DNA of 52,750 bases from JAYRGC01 sp041908065 (GCA_041908065.1 JAYRGC010000066.1:1-52750); one strand, 5' to 3'; positions 33,630-42,455 are shown, counted from the first letter of the stretch. Notes: generated from the sequence alone by a model not told the origin. Numbers and translations are program-made.

Positions 33630-34652
33630 TCAGAACGGCTCTTCCAACCGCTTGGCCAAATCCTCGACGTTCTCAGGCGGCCAGTTGGCAACCTGCATTC
33701 CGAGGCTCAACCCCATTTGGGTCAACACTTCCTTGATCTCGTTCAAGCTCTTGCGGCCAAAGTTCGGGGTGCGGAGCATCTCCGATTCCGTCTTTTGCAC
33801 CAAATCGCCGATATAAACGATGTTGTCGTTCTTCAAGCAGTTGGCCGAACGCACCGAAAGCTCCAGCTCGTCGACCTTGCGCAGCAAGTGGCGGTTGAAC
33901 GGCAAATCGCCAATCGGAGAATCCTGCGCCGAAGCCGGACGCGGTTCCTCGAAATTGATGAACAACTGCATCTGATCCTGCAGGATGCGGGCGGCAATGG
34001 CCACCGCGTCTTCCGGCGACACCGCGCCGTTGGTCTCCACAGTCAGGGACAGCTTGTCGTAGTCTGTTATCTGGCCGACGCGGCTGTTGTCGACCTTGTA
34101 GGCCACCTTGCGAACGGGGCTGAACAATGCGTCGACCGGTATCAATCCAATGGGTGTGTCTTCCTTGCGCATGGCCGAGGCCGGAACATATCCCTTGCCG
34201 CTTTCGACCGTCATTTCCATGTTCAAGGTAGCGGCGCGATCCAGCGTGCAGATCACCAAATCGGGGTTCATGATCTCGATTTCCGATCCGGTTTCTATTT
34301 GGCGCGCCCGCACTTCGCCCGGCCCCGAGGCCTTCAAGCGGATCTTGCGCGGACCTTCGCAGTGCATCCGCAAAGCCAGAGACTTGATGTTCAGAACTAT
34401 GTCGGTGACGTCCTCGCGCACCCCGGGAACCGAGGAGAATTCATGCAAAACGCCGTCTATCTTGATCGAGGTTACGGCGTCGCCGCGCAGGGAAGAAAGA
34501 AGCACTCGGCGCAAAGCATTGCCGATCGTGGTTCCGAAACCGCGCTCCAGCGGCTCCACTACCATGGTGGCGGCGCGCTTTTGCTCGCCCGACTGGTGAA
34601 CCTGCTTGTTGCCTTGAATTAAAGTCTTCCAGTTTTCCTGCAACACGGCCAT
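33630..34652 (-). CDS. rpoA: DNA-directed RNA polymerase subunit alpha
   Basis: A 340-residue alpha subunit: the N-terminal assembly domain (VEPLERGFGTTIGNALRRVLLSS) and the C-terminal promoter-contact domain (LELSVRSANCLKNDNIVYIGDL, then LNEIKEVLTQMGLSLGM). It follows rpsM and rpsK in standard order. Confidence 0.98.
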   Translation of the reverse strand: MAVLQENWKTLIQGNKQVHQSGEQKRAATMVVEPLERGFGTTIGNALRRVLLSSLRGDAVTSIKIDGVLHEFSSVPGVREDVTDIVLNIKSLALRMHCEGPRKIRLKASGPGEVRARQIETGSEIEIMNPDLVICTLDRAATLNMEMTVESGKGYVPASAMRKEDTPIGLIPVDALFSPVRKVAYKVDNSRVGQITDYDKLSLTVETNGAVSPEDAVAIAARILQDQMQLFINFEEPRPASAQDSPIGDLPFNRHLLRKVDELELSVRSANCLKNDNIVYIGDLVQKTESEMLRTPNFGRKSLNEIKEVLTQMGLSLGMQVANWPPENVEDLAKRLEEPF

Positions 34653-34689
34653 GCCTCCTAACTAAAATGTTTTTACTGATTTAGAAACT

Positions 34690-35112
34690 CTACACGCGCC
34701 GCCTCTTGCGGGGACGCACGCCGTTGTGCGGGATCGGCGTCACGTCGCGGATGGAGGTGACGGTAAAGCCGACCGATTGCAAAGCCCGCAAAGCCGACTC
34801 GCGCCCCGATCCGGGCCCCTTCACCAGAACCTCGACGGTCCTCATGCCGTGTTCCATCGCCTTGCGTCCGGCGTCCTCGGCGGCCATCTGAGCCGCGTAA
34901 GGAGTGGATTTGCGCGATCCCTTGAACCCCATCAATCCCGACGAAGACCATGAAATCGTGTTGCCTTGCGCGTCGGCGATGGTGACGACGGTGTTGTTGA
35001 AGCTGGCGTTCACATGGGCCACGCCGCTGGCGATGTTCTTGCGTTCGCGACGCTTGGTGCGGGTAGCTGCCTTGCCTGATTTTTTGCCTTCGGTGTTTTC
35101 GGCTGTTGCCAT
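34690..35112 (-). CDS. rpsK: 30S ribosomal protein S11
   Basis: A 140-residue S11. HVNASFNNTVVTIADAQGN, GFKGSRKSTPYAAQMAAE and the C-terminal RDVTPIPHNGVRPRKRRRV are diagnostic. S11 forms the mRNA exit platform of the small subunit. It lies between rpsM and rpoA. Confidence 0.98.
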   Translation of the reverse strand: MATAENTEGKKSGKAATRTKRRERKNIASGVAHVNASFNNTVVTIADAQGNTISWSSSGLMGFKGSRKSTPYAAQMAAEDAGRKAMEHGMRTVEVLVKGPGSGRESALRALQSVGFTVTSIRDVTPIPHNGVRPRKRRRV

Positions 35113-35178
35113 CTTTTTCGGTATCCCACCATTATAAAGTCGGTTATCGGGTCAAACGCGCAAACGCGTCTTTTAGGA

Positions 35179-35559
35179 TTACTTCCTTGTCGCCAGTTTT
35201 TTGCCGGCTATCGGCTTGGACGGCCCCTTGCGGGTGCGCGCGTTGGTGTGCGTGCGCTGGCCGTGCACCGGCAGCCCCTTGCGGTGACGCAAGCCGCGAT
35301 AACAGCCCAGATCCATCAGACGCTTGATGTTCATGGAAACTTCGCGACGCAGATCGCCTTCGACCTTGTAGTTGCGGTCGATGTCCTCGCGAATGCGAAG
35401 CAATTCGGATTCCGTCAACTGGTTGACGCGCTTTTCGGCAGGAATCCCGACGCGCCCGCAAATCTCCAGCGAGTTGGCCGATCCTATGCCATATATGTAA
35501 CGCAACGCTATGTGAAGCGGCTTGCCAGCCGGAATGTTTACGCCTGCAATACGGGCCAC
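35179..35559 (-). CDS. rpsM: 30S ribosomal protein S13
   Basis: A 126-residue S13 with MARIAGVNIP, IYGIG, LMDLGCYRGLRHRKGLPVHGQ and the basic tail TNARTRKGPSKP. It contacts tRNA and the large subunit. The usual upstream genes secY, adk and rpmJ are missing; the next gene upstream is the DJ-1-like gene, so this alpha-operon segment must carry its own promoter. Confidence 0.98.
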   Translation of the reverse strand: MARIAGVNIPAGKPLHIALRYIYGIGSANSLEICGRVGIPAEKRVNQLTESELLRIREDIDRNYKVEGDLRREVSMNIKRLMDLGCYRGLRHRKGLPVHGQRTHTNARTRKGPSKPIAGKKLATRK

Positions 35560-35680
35560 TTGGCTCTCCCTGCCTTATATCCAGAAACTGCGGCGGAACT
35601 CCGCCACGACAAACGCCATCCCCGCCCACGCAAAAGCGGGGGCGGAAGGCGGACGCAGTATAATCCCGATTGTTATTGTG

Positions 35681-36244
35681 TCAAGCGGCCATTTCGACTT
35701 CGCGCGCGGCGGCGGAAAACAGCCCGATAACCTGCTCCATCCACGCTTCGACGTCGCCGCCGGCGCAGGTGGACAAATTCCCGTCGCAGGCCGCGTCGGC
35801 CTCCTCGGCGGCCATGCCCACAGCCGCTATATCCGCCGCTATCGCCGGAGCCGCAGCCACTTTTTTGCCGGCCGATTTCGCCGACAACGCCAAAAGGCCG
35901 ACCCCGCTGCCGATGGCCGCCAAGGGTTTGTCCGCCTCCAGAAAGTGGTTGATTATGCGGCGAGAATGCGGATTGGATTTCAGCTTGGCGGTAGCCCTTT
36001 CCCCGCCCAGAATTATCAGCGCGTCATAGTCCGATCCGAGCGTGTCGCCCAACTGGGAATCTGCCGTGAAATAATGCCCCCATCCGCTGCCCTGCCAGCC
36101 GTTGACCAAGCCTTGTTCCGGAGCCACGACCTTGCCGTGGGATTTTACGTTAGTGAGCGCGCGTTGAACCGTGGTCATATGCTTTTCGTCGAAGCCGTCG
36201 GCGGCGAGTATGGCTATGTTGATGCCTGCAAGCGGGCCTGTCAT
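35681..36244 (-). CDS. DJ-1/PfpI superfamily protein lacking the nucleophile Cys
   Basis: A 187-residue protein of the DJ-1/PfpI (class I glutamine amidotransferase-like) fold, with INIAILAADGFDE at the start and DALIILGGE in the middle. The nucleophile elbow reads AAIGSGVGLLA, where active family members have Cys (AxCHG), so it is probably not a deglycase or protease of the usual type. Such Cys-less domains occur as the C-terminal domain of large catalases. GAGGAG precedes the ATG. It lies just upstream of rpsM. Confidence 0.8.
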   Translation of the reverse strand: MTGPLAGINIAILAADGFDEKHMTTVQRALTNVKSHGKVVAPEQGLVNGWQGSGWGHYFTADSQLGDTLGSDYDALIILGGERATAKLKSNPHSRRIINHFLEADKPLAAIGSGVGLLALSAKSAGKKVAAAPAIAADIAAVGMAAEEADAACDGNLSTCAGGDVEAWMEQVIGLFSAAAREVEMAA

Positions 36245-36559
36245 GTATTGTTTCTCCTCGGTTCTTAATTAAGGATGTTCGCGCCGACCGGAACGCTCTG
36301 AACGGAACGCGCCGGATAAAACGCCTCTATGCGACCAGCAATTTCGGCGGCGCGTATTCCGCAGCCCTCCGACTAGGGGCGGGTTTATCCCATATTTTCC
36401 GCCGTTATGGAATTAGTATTTTTATTTTCGCGGCATAAAAATCAAGGTTTCTTTCCGGTGTTGCCTTAAAGCTGCATGTTTTCCAGCTAGTTTTGCGTTT
36501 CCCAATCCGGCCAAGACGCTGTAACATCCTGCGAATCCTTAACCGATGCTGGCCGTAAA
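36245..36559. other. Intergenic region without recognised features
   Basis: About 315 bases between the divergent DJ-1-like gene and the EAL-like gene. I find no gene, tRNA or strong hairpin. It must contain promoters for both flanking genes, but no clear -35/-10 pair stands out. Confidence 0.4.
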
Positions 36560-37801
36560 ATGAGGATATGGGAAACCGAAGATAACAAAGCGATACCTTC
36601 GGATCTGGTTCGCGAGCAAGATTTCACCATGCGGATCCGCCGCTTGCACCGGCTGGAAACCCCTCATCTCGTGGTGAATATCGAACTTTCCCGCATGAAA
36701 GCCGACGACAGCGGCCGAGGGGATCTGGAGCTGGCGCAAAAACGCCTTCGCAGCTTTACCGCCGAAACCGGCGGCACGTACGCCGAAATGTCCAACGGCG
36801 ATCCGTTCATAATCTGGTCCGGCAAGCACGACATCGCCGCCTTGTCCGCCGGAGCGTTGAAAACCGCGCTGGCCATGGGCGCGAACCCCGAGGATTCCAT
36901 CGGGCATCTTTTCGTCTACAGAATGCCGGAGGATTATCAAAAACTGCGGGAGCGCATCAACCATTACGTCGAGGCTTCCCGCGCCGCCGCCACCAGAACG
37001 GCTCTAGCGCGGGGCGCAGATGAAACCGCCGCCCAAGCCCTGCAAGGCGGGGCGGCGCGCGGACCGTTGACGGCTTGGGGCGTCAACCAGATAGAGCGGT
37101 TGCTGGAAGACATAGATCTGGAGCAATACGTCCGCGCCCAGCCGATCTACGGTTTAGGACGCGACGGGGTGTGGCGCATGATTTTCGAGGAATGCTTCCT
37201 CGGTTTCAACGAGTTGAAGCAAACCTATTTCCCGCGCATGGAGATCTCCGCCCACGAGCATATGTTCCTCGGCCTGTGCCAAGGGCTGGACAGCCGCCTG
37301 CTGGCGCGTTTCACCAGAAAGCCCGAGCTTTTGGTCGGGCGGAGGCTCAGCCTCAATCTTTCGGTGTCGTCGGTGCTGGGGCCGATTTTATCCGCCTTCG
37401 CCCACGCCGTGCCGCGCAACGGGCGCGGCAACATCGTGTTCGAGCTGCATCGCGGCGATCTGCTTCAGGATTTTGCGATGACGCTCAACGCCATCTCCGT
37501 CCTGCGCCATGAAGGCTTTCGCGTAGCCCTCGACAGCATCACTCCCGACATGCTGCCCTACGTCAACCTGATGGGGCTGGGCGCGGATTACATCAAGATA
37601 AACGTGGCCGGAGATCGCGCCTCCCACCTCAATCTGCCCCAAGTAAAGGAACATTTGGCGAAAATACCGCGCGAAAAACTCATATTCTTCCGCTGCGAAA
37701 GCCAGCAAGCTCTTTCGGTCGGGCGCAATCTGGGCATCCTGATGTTCCAAGGATGGCTGGTCGACGAACTGGTCGGACGCAAACCCACCGGAAAAACTTG
37801 A
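36560..37801 (+). CDS. Degenerate EAL-domain protein
   Basis: A 413-residue cytoplasmic protein. The C-terminal half (about 170-405) follows the EAL c-di-GMP phosphodiesterase pattern: QPIYGLG, LNLSVSSVL, VFELHRGDLL, RVALDSITPD, ADYIKIN, CESQQAL and FQGWLVD. The EAL signature itself is replaced (FEEC around residue 210) and the DDFG metal pair reads DSIT, so hydrolysis is unlikely while c-di-GMP or protein binding may remain. The N-terminal 150 residues do not match a domain I know. The start ATG 36560 has a weak ribosome site; M23 is an alternative. Confidence 0.72.
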   Translation: MRIWETEDNKAIPSDLVREQDFTMRIRRLHRLETPHLVVNIELSRMKADDSGRGDLELAQKRLRSFTAETGGTYAEMSNGDPFIIWSGKHDIAALSAGALKTALAMGANPEDSIGHLFVYRMPEDYQKLRERINHYVEASRAAATRTALARGADETAAQALQGGAARGPLTAWGVNQIERLLEDIDLEQYVRAQPIYGLGRDGVWRMIFEECFLGFNELKQTYFPRMEISAHEHMFLGLCQGLDSRLLARFTRKPELLVGRRLSLNLSVSSVLGPILSAFAHAVPRNGRGNIVFELHRGDLLQDFAMTLNAISVLRHEGFRVALDSITPDMLPYVNLMGLGADYIKINVAGDRASHLNLPQVKEHLAKIPREKLIFFRCESQQALSVGRNLGILMFQGWLVDELVGRKPTGKT

Positions 37802-37826
37802 TTAACAGTCTGCTGAAAAACTTCAG

Positions 37827-38078
37827 TTTTTAGGCTCTTACGCAAAACAGGTGGGAAAAAGAGCCGTCATTGCGAGCCGCCCCTTGGCGGCGAAGCAATC
37901 CAGAGTCATAGAGCAACGACACTGGATTGCTTCGCCGCCTGACAGCGTTTAACGCTGTCCAAACCAAATGGTGGCGGCTCGCAATGACGGCCTTTGGCTG
38001 TGACTTCGCATGACGGCCTTGCTTGCTGATACAGGCGGCTACGAAATTACCCACCCGTTTTCAGAAAGAGCCCGTTTT
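37827..38078. repeat. 250-bp inverted-repeat element with nested repeat core
   Basis: The ends are inverted copies: GGCTCTTACGCAAAACAGGTGGG on the left and, in reverse complement, GGCTCTTTCTGAAAACGGGTGGG on the right. They match the ends of the element at 32132-32281. Between them is a palindromic core (37864-37998) that is also found in the MITE at 50473-50749. The gap 37802-38263 holds no gene. Confidence 0.65.
37864..37998. repeat. Dispersed palindromic repeat, copy 1
   Basis: This starts CCGTCATTGCGAG and ends CTCGCAATGACGG, with inner arms GAAGCAATCCAG and CTGGATTGCTTC and the module GACAGCGTTTAACGCTGTC. Copy 2 at 50546-50692 has the same arms in the same order with a different central spacer. 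Confidence 0.7.
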
Positions 38079-38263
38079 TATCCCGCATGCACCAAAAGCG
38101 TCGTCATTCCGGCGCAAGCCATTCATGCGCAATCGGTTATGCCATCGGCACAGGTCTTGCCAGTGATGTTTTTGTCGTGTAACAAAACCGACCTGACAGC
38201 AAAGCGGCTTAGCAATGACAGTGTTAGTCGCACGATTAATCAATAAAACAAAGGAAACATGCT

Positions 38264-39049
38264 ATGAGTGAATCACCATCTGAAGTCAATGATATTGCAA
38301 ACACCATATACGATCCAAGCTTCGCAGCTTTTGCTGGTTGGTATAAAGAGCATGAAACATATCTCCGACGGCTCGATCAATCATCAGAAAAGCAGCTGAC
38401 TATAGCCCCGCCGTTGCCATCGAATATTGCCATTCCCAGAAATCTTAGGGGATTAAATCTAAGAAGGGCAGACCTCAGGCGGGCAAACCTCACGGATACA
38501 AACCTCAGCGGGGCAAACCTCAGGCGGGCAAACCTCAGCGTGGCAATCCTCAGCGGGGCAATCCTCAGCGGGGCAGACCTCAGGCGGGCAAACCTCCGGA
38601 TGGCAAGACTAGAGGGGGCAGACCTCAGGCGGGCAAAACTCATCTGGGCAAACCTCAGCGAGGCAAACCTCAGCGGGGCAATCCTCAGACGGGCAAACCT
38701 CATCGGGGTAATCATCTGCAGGGCAAACCTCAGCGGGGCAGACCTCAGCGGGGCAAACCTCATCGGGGCAGACCTCGAGACGGCGAACCTCAAAAAAGCA
38801 AATCTCAGGGGAGCAGACCTCAATGGGACAGTCCTCAGGTGGGCAGTCCTCTCAGAGGCAGACCTCAGAGGAGCAACACGTCTCAATAACCAAGGAAATG
38901 AAGTGCTAATTACCAAGGAGTATCTGCTAGGCGTTGGTGCCATAACCAATGAAAACACACTATTTGGGGAGCTTCCTGTCGAAAGTCCGACGAGACCAGA
39001 CGCCCCACAGGCACCCATGGCGGAAAAGCTCCCGACCCTAAATAATTAA
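38264..39049 (+). CDS. Pentapeptide-repeat protein
   Basis: A 261-residue protein. Residues 58-205 are about 29 tandem pentapeptides of the A(D/N)Lxx type (ANLSG, ADLRR, AILSG, ANLIG), forming a right-handed square beta-helix. The DNA shows near-identical 15-base units, a sign of recent expansion. The N-terminal 50 residues and the C-terminal 55 are outside the repeats. Some members protect DNA gyrase by DNA mimicry, but most have unknown roles, and nothing here decides. AAAGGA before ATG 38264 supports the start; a terminator follows at 39068. Confidence 0.9.
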   Translation: MSESPSEVNDIANTIYDPSFAAFAGWYKEHETYLRRLDQSSEKQLTIAPPLPSNIAIPRNLRGLNLRRADLRRANLTDTNLSGANLRRANLSVAILSGAILSGADLRRANLRMARLEGADLRRAKLIWANLSEANLSGAILRRANLIGVIICRANLSGADLSGANLIGADLETANLKKANLRGADLNGTVLRWAVLSEADLRGATRLNNQGNEVLITKEYLLGVGAITNENTLFGELPVESPTRPDAPQAPMAEKLPTLNN

Positions 39050-39067
39050 CAGCCCTTGCCATCAGAA

Positions 39068-39099
39068 CGCCGTCCATCGCAACCGATGGGCGGCGTTTT
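39068..39099 (+). terminator. Rho-independent terminator after pentapeptide gene
   Basis: A 12-bp stem CGCCGTCCATCG / CGATGGGCGGCG (one G-T pair) with a CAAC loop is followed by TTTT. It lies 18 bases after the stop of the pentapeptide-repeat gene. Confidence 0.75.
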
Positions 39100-39203
39100 A
39101 GCTTCACAATGCATTTACAGCGTTCCAGAATAGCCCGACGCCGTATAATGGCCAAAAACGAAAGACCGCTTTTTCAATTTTCAAACACCGCCGAAAAACG
39201 CCA

Positions 39204-40151
39204 ATGGCAGCGCATAACATATCGATTGAACTCAGCGCGGTGATCGTCGCCGTATCCGATGGCCGTCCTGTGGTTCTGGCGATGCCGGACATGGCTTTGC
39301 CATCGGGGCCTTTCGCCACCGAGCATCGCACGCTGGAACAAGGCCTGAGATCATGGGTAAGCGATCATAGCGGCATCGATCTGGGCTATGTCGAGCAGCT
39401 CTATACCTTCGCCGATCGGGATCGCGTTTCACTAAGCGATGGCGCGCCGAACCGCATGGTGTCGATAGGTTATCTCGCGCTGACGCGGGAAATCGAAGTC
39501 GCCGCGCCGGAAAAGCGGCGCGCTCCGGCATGGGAAAGCTGGTACGATCTTCTGCCATGGGAGGACCGGCGTTCACAAGGCGGGATGCGGGCGGCGGCTT
39601 TGATTTCCGCCGCGTTGCGGGAATGGTGCTGTCTCGCCCCCGCCGCTGCCGATCGCCGCGAACGCGAACGTCGTTGCAAAGCCACATTCCCCGCGGACGC
39701 TAAACGTTGGAACGAGGAGCTGGTCTTGCAACGCTATGAATTGCTGTGGGAAGCGGGGCTGGTACGGGAATCCCCCTGCGCAGCTCCGACTTCGGAAGCG
39801 GCAGGCAAAGTCTTGGCGATAGGCAAATCTATGGCCTTGGATCACCGCCGCATTCTGGCCACCGCGATGGCGCGCCTGCGCGCCAAGATAAAATACCGTC
39901 CTGTAGTGTTCGAACTGATGCCCGACAAGTTCACGTTGTTGCATCTTCAGGACACCGTGGAGGCTTTGGCCGGATTGCGCCTGCACAAGCAGAACTTCCG
40001 CCGTCTGGCGCAAGGCCAAGGCCTGATCGAGGAAACCGGCGGCCGCAGCGAAACGCCGCGCGGACGTCCGGCGCGTCTTTTTGCCTTCCGTAAAGAAGTA
40101 GTCGGCGAACGCGCCTTTTCCGGCACGCGCCTGCCGCGAAGGGAGATATAG
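39204..40151 (+). CDS. NrtR-like regulator: Nudix-like domain plus winged helix
   Basis: A 315-residue protein with an N-terminal Nudix-like fold (SIELSAVIVAVSDGRPVVLA, then EQGLRSWVSDHSGIDLGYVEQLYTFADRDR) and a C-terminal winged helix (FTLLHLQDTVEALAGLRLHKQ, then FRRLAQGQGLIEETG). This is the NrtR layout, a repressor that senses ADP-ribose and controls NAD metabolism. The catalytic Nudix box is missing, as in regulators rather than hydrolases. A TATAAT box at 39144-39149 may be part of its promoter. No NAD gene lies beside it, so its targets are elsewhere. Confidence 0.82.
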   Translation: MAAHNISIELSAVIVAVSDGRPVVLAMPDMALPSGPFATEHRTLEQGLRSWVSDHSGIDLGYVEQLYTFADRDRVSLSDGAPNRMVSIGYLALTREIEVAAPEKRRAPAWESWYDLLPWEDRRSQGGMRAAALISAALREWCCLAPAAADRRERERRCKATFPADAKRWNEELVLQRYELLWEAGLVRESPCAAPTSEAAGKVLAIGKSMALDHRRILATAMARLRAKIKYRPVVFELMPDKFTLLHLQDTVEALAGLRLHKQNFRRLAQGQGLIEETGGRSETPRGRPARLFAFRKEVVGERAFSGTRLPRREI

Positions 40152-40257
40152 TACTGCTTTGGTTATTTGACGACTCTTGCGCGGTTACTTGATTTTGGGC
40201 ATTCTCCCACACGTTTTAACTTTCCTGTAACCAATTCCTGAGGGGGGAATGACGACC

Positions 40258-42351
40258 ATGAGCGCTGAATTTATCATAATATTCTCATGCGGGATGCTGG
40301 CCATCCTTTATGGGCTGGTGACAGCCAAGCAAGTGTTGGCGTCGTCCGCCGGAACCGCGCGAATGCAGGAAATATCCGCTGCCGTGCAGGAAGGGGCTAA
40401 GGCCTATCTGAACCGCCAATACATGACCATCGCCGTGGTGGGCGTGGTTATTTGCGCCGCTTTGGGCGCGTTTTTGGGGCTGCACGTCGCAGTAGGCTTC
40501 GTCATCGGCGCGTTGCTTTCGGGAGCCGCCGGATACGTCGGCATGAACGTCTCGGTTCGCTCCAACGTCCGCACCGCCGCCGCGGCTCAGGAGGGGTTGA
40601 AACCCGCCCTCAGCATCGCGTTCCGCGCCGGAGCCATCACCGGACTGCTGGTGGTCGGACTGGGGCTTTTGGGCGTGGGCGGATACTACTACGCTCTCCT
40701 GCAATGGAAAGGCGGAGAGGACGTTCGCCAGATAATCGAAGCCTTGGTAGCCCTTAGCTTCGGCGCGTCGCTGATTTCGATCTTCGCCCGTCTGGGCGGC
40801 GGCATCTTCACCAAGGGCGCCGACGTGGGCGCGGACTTGGTAGGAAAAGTCGAGGCCGGAATACCCGAGGACGACCCACGCAACCCCGCCGTCATCGCCG
40901 ACAACGTGGGCGACAACGTCGGCGATTGCGCCGGAATGGCCGCCGATCTGTTCGAAACCTACGCCGTAACCATCGTCGCCACCATGCTGCTGGCCGCCTC
41001 CTTCTTCGCCGGAGAAGCCCAAAGCTCCATGATGATGCTGCCTCTGCTTATCGCGGGCGTGTGCATCGTGGCCTCGGTCGTCGGGACTTACTTCGTAAGG
41101 CTGGGCGCGAGCAAGAACATCATGGGAGCCTTGTACAAAGGCCTGATCGCCAGCGGCGTTCTGTCCGGCGCGTTGATAGCCGGCGTGGTTCACAAGACCA
41201 TCGGCTTCGACGGCGTGCTGGCCATGGCGAGCGGCGCCGAGATCAGCGGCATGGACATCTTGTGGTGTTCCTTGTCTGGTCTGGGCGTGACCGCCCTGAT
41301 GGTGTGGATAACCGAGTACTACACCTCGACCTCTTATCGTCCGGTCAAAAGCGTGGCGGCGGCTTCGGCCAACGGCCATGGAACAAACGTCATCCAAGGA
41401 TTGGCGGTTTCGATGGAATCCACCGCCTTGCCGGTGCTGGTGATCTGCGGCGGCATAGTGTTGACGCATTCCATCGCCGGACTGTTCGGCATCGCCATCG
41501 CCGCCACCACCATGTTGGCCTTGGCGGGCATGATCGTGGCGTTGGACGCCTACGGCCCCGTCACCGACAACGCCGGAGGCATCGCGGAAATGTCCAACAT
41601 GCCCAAGGAAATCCGCGTCACCACCGACGCCTTGGACGCGGTCGGCAACACCACCAAAGCCGTCACCAAGGGTTATGCCATCGCCTCGGCGGGGTTGGCC
41701 TCGCTGGTGCTGTTCGCGGCTTACATCCAAGATCTGGCGCACTATTTTCCGGATCTGAATGTCGCCTTCGAATTGCAGAACCCCTACGTCGTGGTGGGGC
41801 TGTTCATCGGAGGAATGCTCCCCTACCTGTTCGGAGCGTTGTCCATGACGGCGGTCGGTCGCGCCGCCGGAACCGTGGTGCAGGAGGTTCGCCGCCAGTT
41901 CCGCGAAATCAAGGGCATCATGGAAGGCAAGGCCAAGCCGGAATACGGCGTGGCGGTCGACATGCTGACCAAGGCCGCCATCCGCGAGATGATCGTGCCG
42001 TCGCTGTTGCCGGTGGCCGCGCCCATCGTCCTGTACTTCGCCATTTGCTCGGTCGCCGGACAGGAGCAAGCCTTCACCGCTCTGGGGGCGATGCTGCTGG
42101 GAACCATCGTCACCGGCATCTTCGTAGCCATCTCGATGACCTCGGGCGGCGGAGCGTGGGATAACGCCAAGAAGTACATCGAGGAAGGCAACCACGGGGG
42201 CAAGGGTTCGGACGCCCACAAGGCTGCCGTGACCGGCGACACCGTCGGCGATCCCTACAAGGACACCGCCGGCCCCGCCGTGAACCCGATGATCAAGATC
42301 ATCAACATCGTGGCGATCCTCTTGCTGGCCATTCTCGCCAGCCTGAAGTAA
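40258..42351 (+). CDS. hppA: K+-insensitive pyrophosphate-energised proton pump
   Basis: A 697-residue, roughly 16-segment membrane pyrophosphatase that couples PPi hydrolysis to proton export. Substrate motifs GADVGADLVGKVEAGIPEDD, NPAVIADNVGDNVGDCAG and the late DTVGDPYKDTAGPAVNP are present. In GNTTKAVTKG, Lys467 with Thr three residues on matches the K+-independent H+-pumping subfamily. AGGGGGG lies 10 bases before ATG 40258 but only 1 base before ATG 40249, so the former is used. A strong terminator follows. Such pumps conserve energy under low-ATP conditions. Confidence 0.96.
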   Translation: MSAEFIIIFSCGMLAILYGLVTAKQVLASSAGTARMQEISAAVQEGAKAYLNRQYMTIAVVGVVICAALGAFLGLHVAVGFVIGALLSGAAGYVGMNVSVRSNVRTAAAAQEGLKPALSIAFRAGAITGLLVVGLGLLGVGGYYYALLQWKGGEDVRQIIEALVALSFGASLISIFARLGGGIFTKGADVGADLVGKVEAGIPEDDPRNPAVIADNVGDNVGDCAGMAADLFETYAVTIVATMLLAASFFAGEAQSSMMMLPLLIAGVCIVASVVGTYFVRLGASKNIMGALYKGLIASGVLSGALIAGVVHKTIGFDGVLAMASGAEISGMDILWCSLSGLGVTALMVWITEYYTSTSYRPVKSVAAASANGHGTNVIQGLAVSMESTALPVLVICGGIVLTHSIAGLFGIAIAATTMLALAGMIVALDAYGPVTDNAGGIAEMSNMPKEIRVTTDALDAVGNTTKAVTKGYAIASAGLASLVLFAAYIQDLAHYFPDLNVAFELQNPYVVVGLFIGGMLPYLFGALSMTAVGRAAGTVVQEVRRQFREIKGIMEGKAKPEYGVAVDMLTKAAIREMIVPSLLPVAAPIVLYFAICSVAGQEQAFTALGAMLLGTIVTGIFVAISMTSGGGAWDNAKKYIEEGNHGGKGSDAHKAAVTGDTVGDPYKDTAGPAVNPMIKIINIVAILLLAILASLK

Positions 42352-42373
42352 AAATCCGCCGCGCGGTTTTCAG

Positions 42374-42408
42374 CCGCCCGTTCCCGCAAGGGGACGGGCG
42401 GTTTTTTT
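42374..42408 (+). terminator. Rho-independent terminator after hppA
   Basis: A 12-bp stem CCGCCCGTTCCC / GGGGACGGGCGG (one G-T pair) with a GCAA loop is followed by seven T. It starts 23 bases after the hppA stop and isolates it from ftsQ. Confidence 0.9.
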
Positions 42409-42420
42409 ATCGCCGCCCAT

Positions 42421-42448
42421 TTCATACCCTTCTCCTCTGAGGTATAAT
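42421..42448 (+). promoter_or_regulatory. Candidate ftsQ promoter
   Basis: A perfect TATAAT at 42443-42448 has TTCATA (4 of 6 matches to the -35 consensus) 16 bases before it. The -10 box ends only 7 bases before the ftsQ ATG, so a transcript from it would be almost leaderless. It follows the hppA terminator directly. Confidence 0.35.
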
Positions 42449-42455
42449 CCCGCCG

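Noticed and set aside
38377..39018. 213-residue antisense frame through the pentapeptide repeats
   Set aside because: It arises from the 15-base repeat, which is open in both strands; the sense strand encodes a real pentapeptide-repeat helix with a good ribosome site.
40285..42219. 644-residue open frame antisense to hppA
   Set aside because: Composition is His/Gly/Gln-rich without a family match, and it lies opposite a fully conserved proton pump gene; GC-rich codon bias keeps this antisense frame open.
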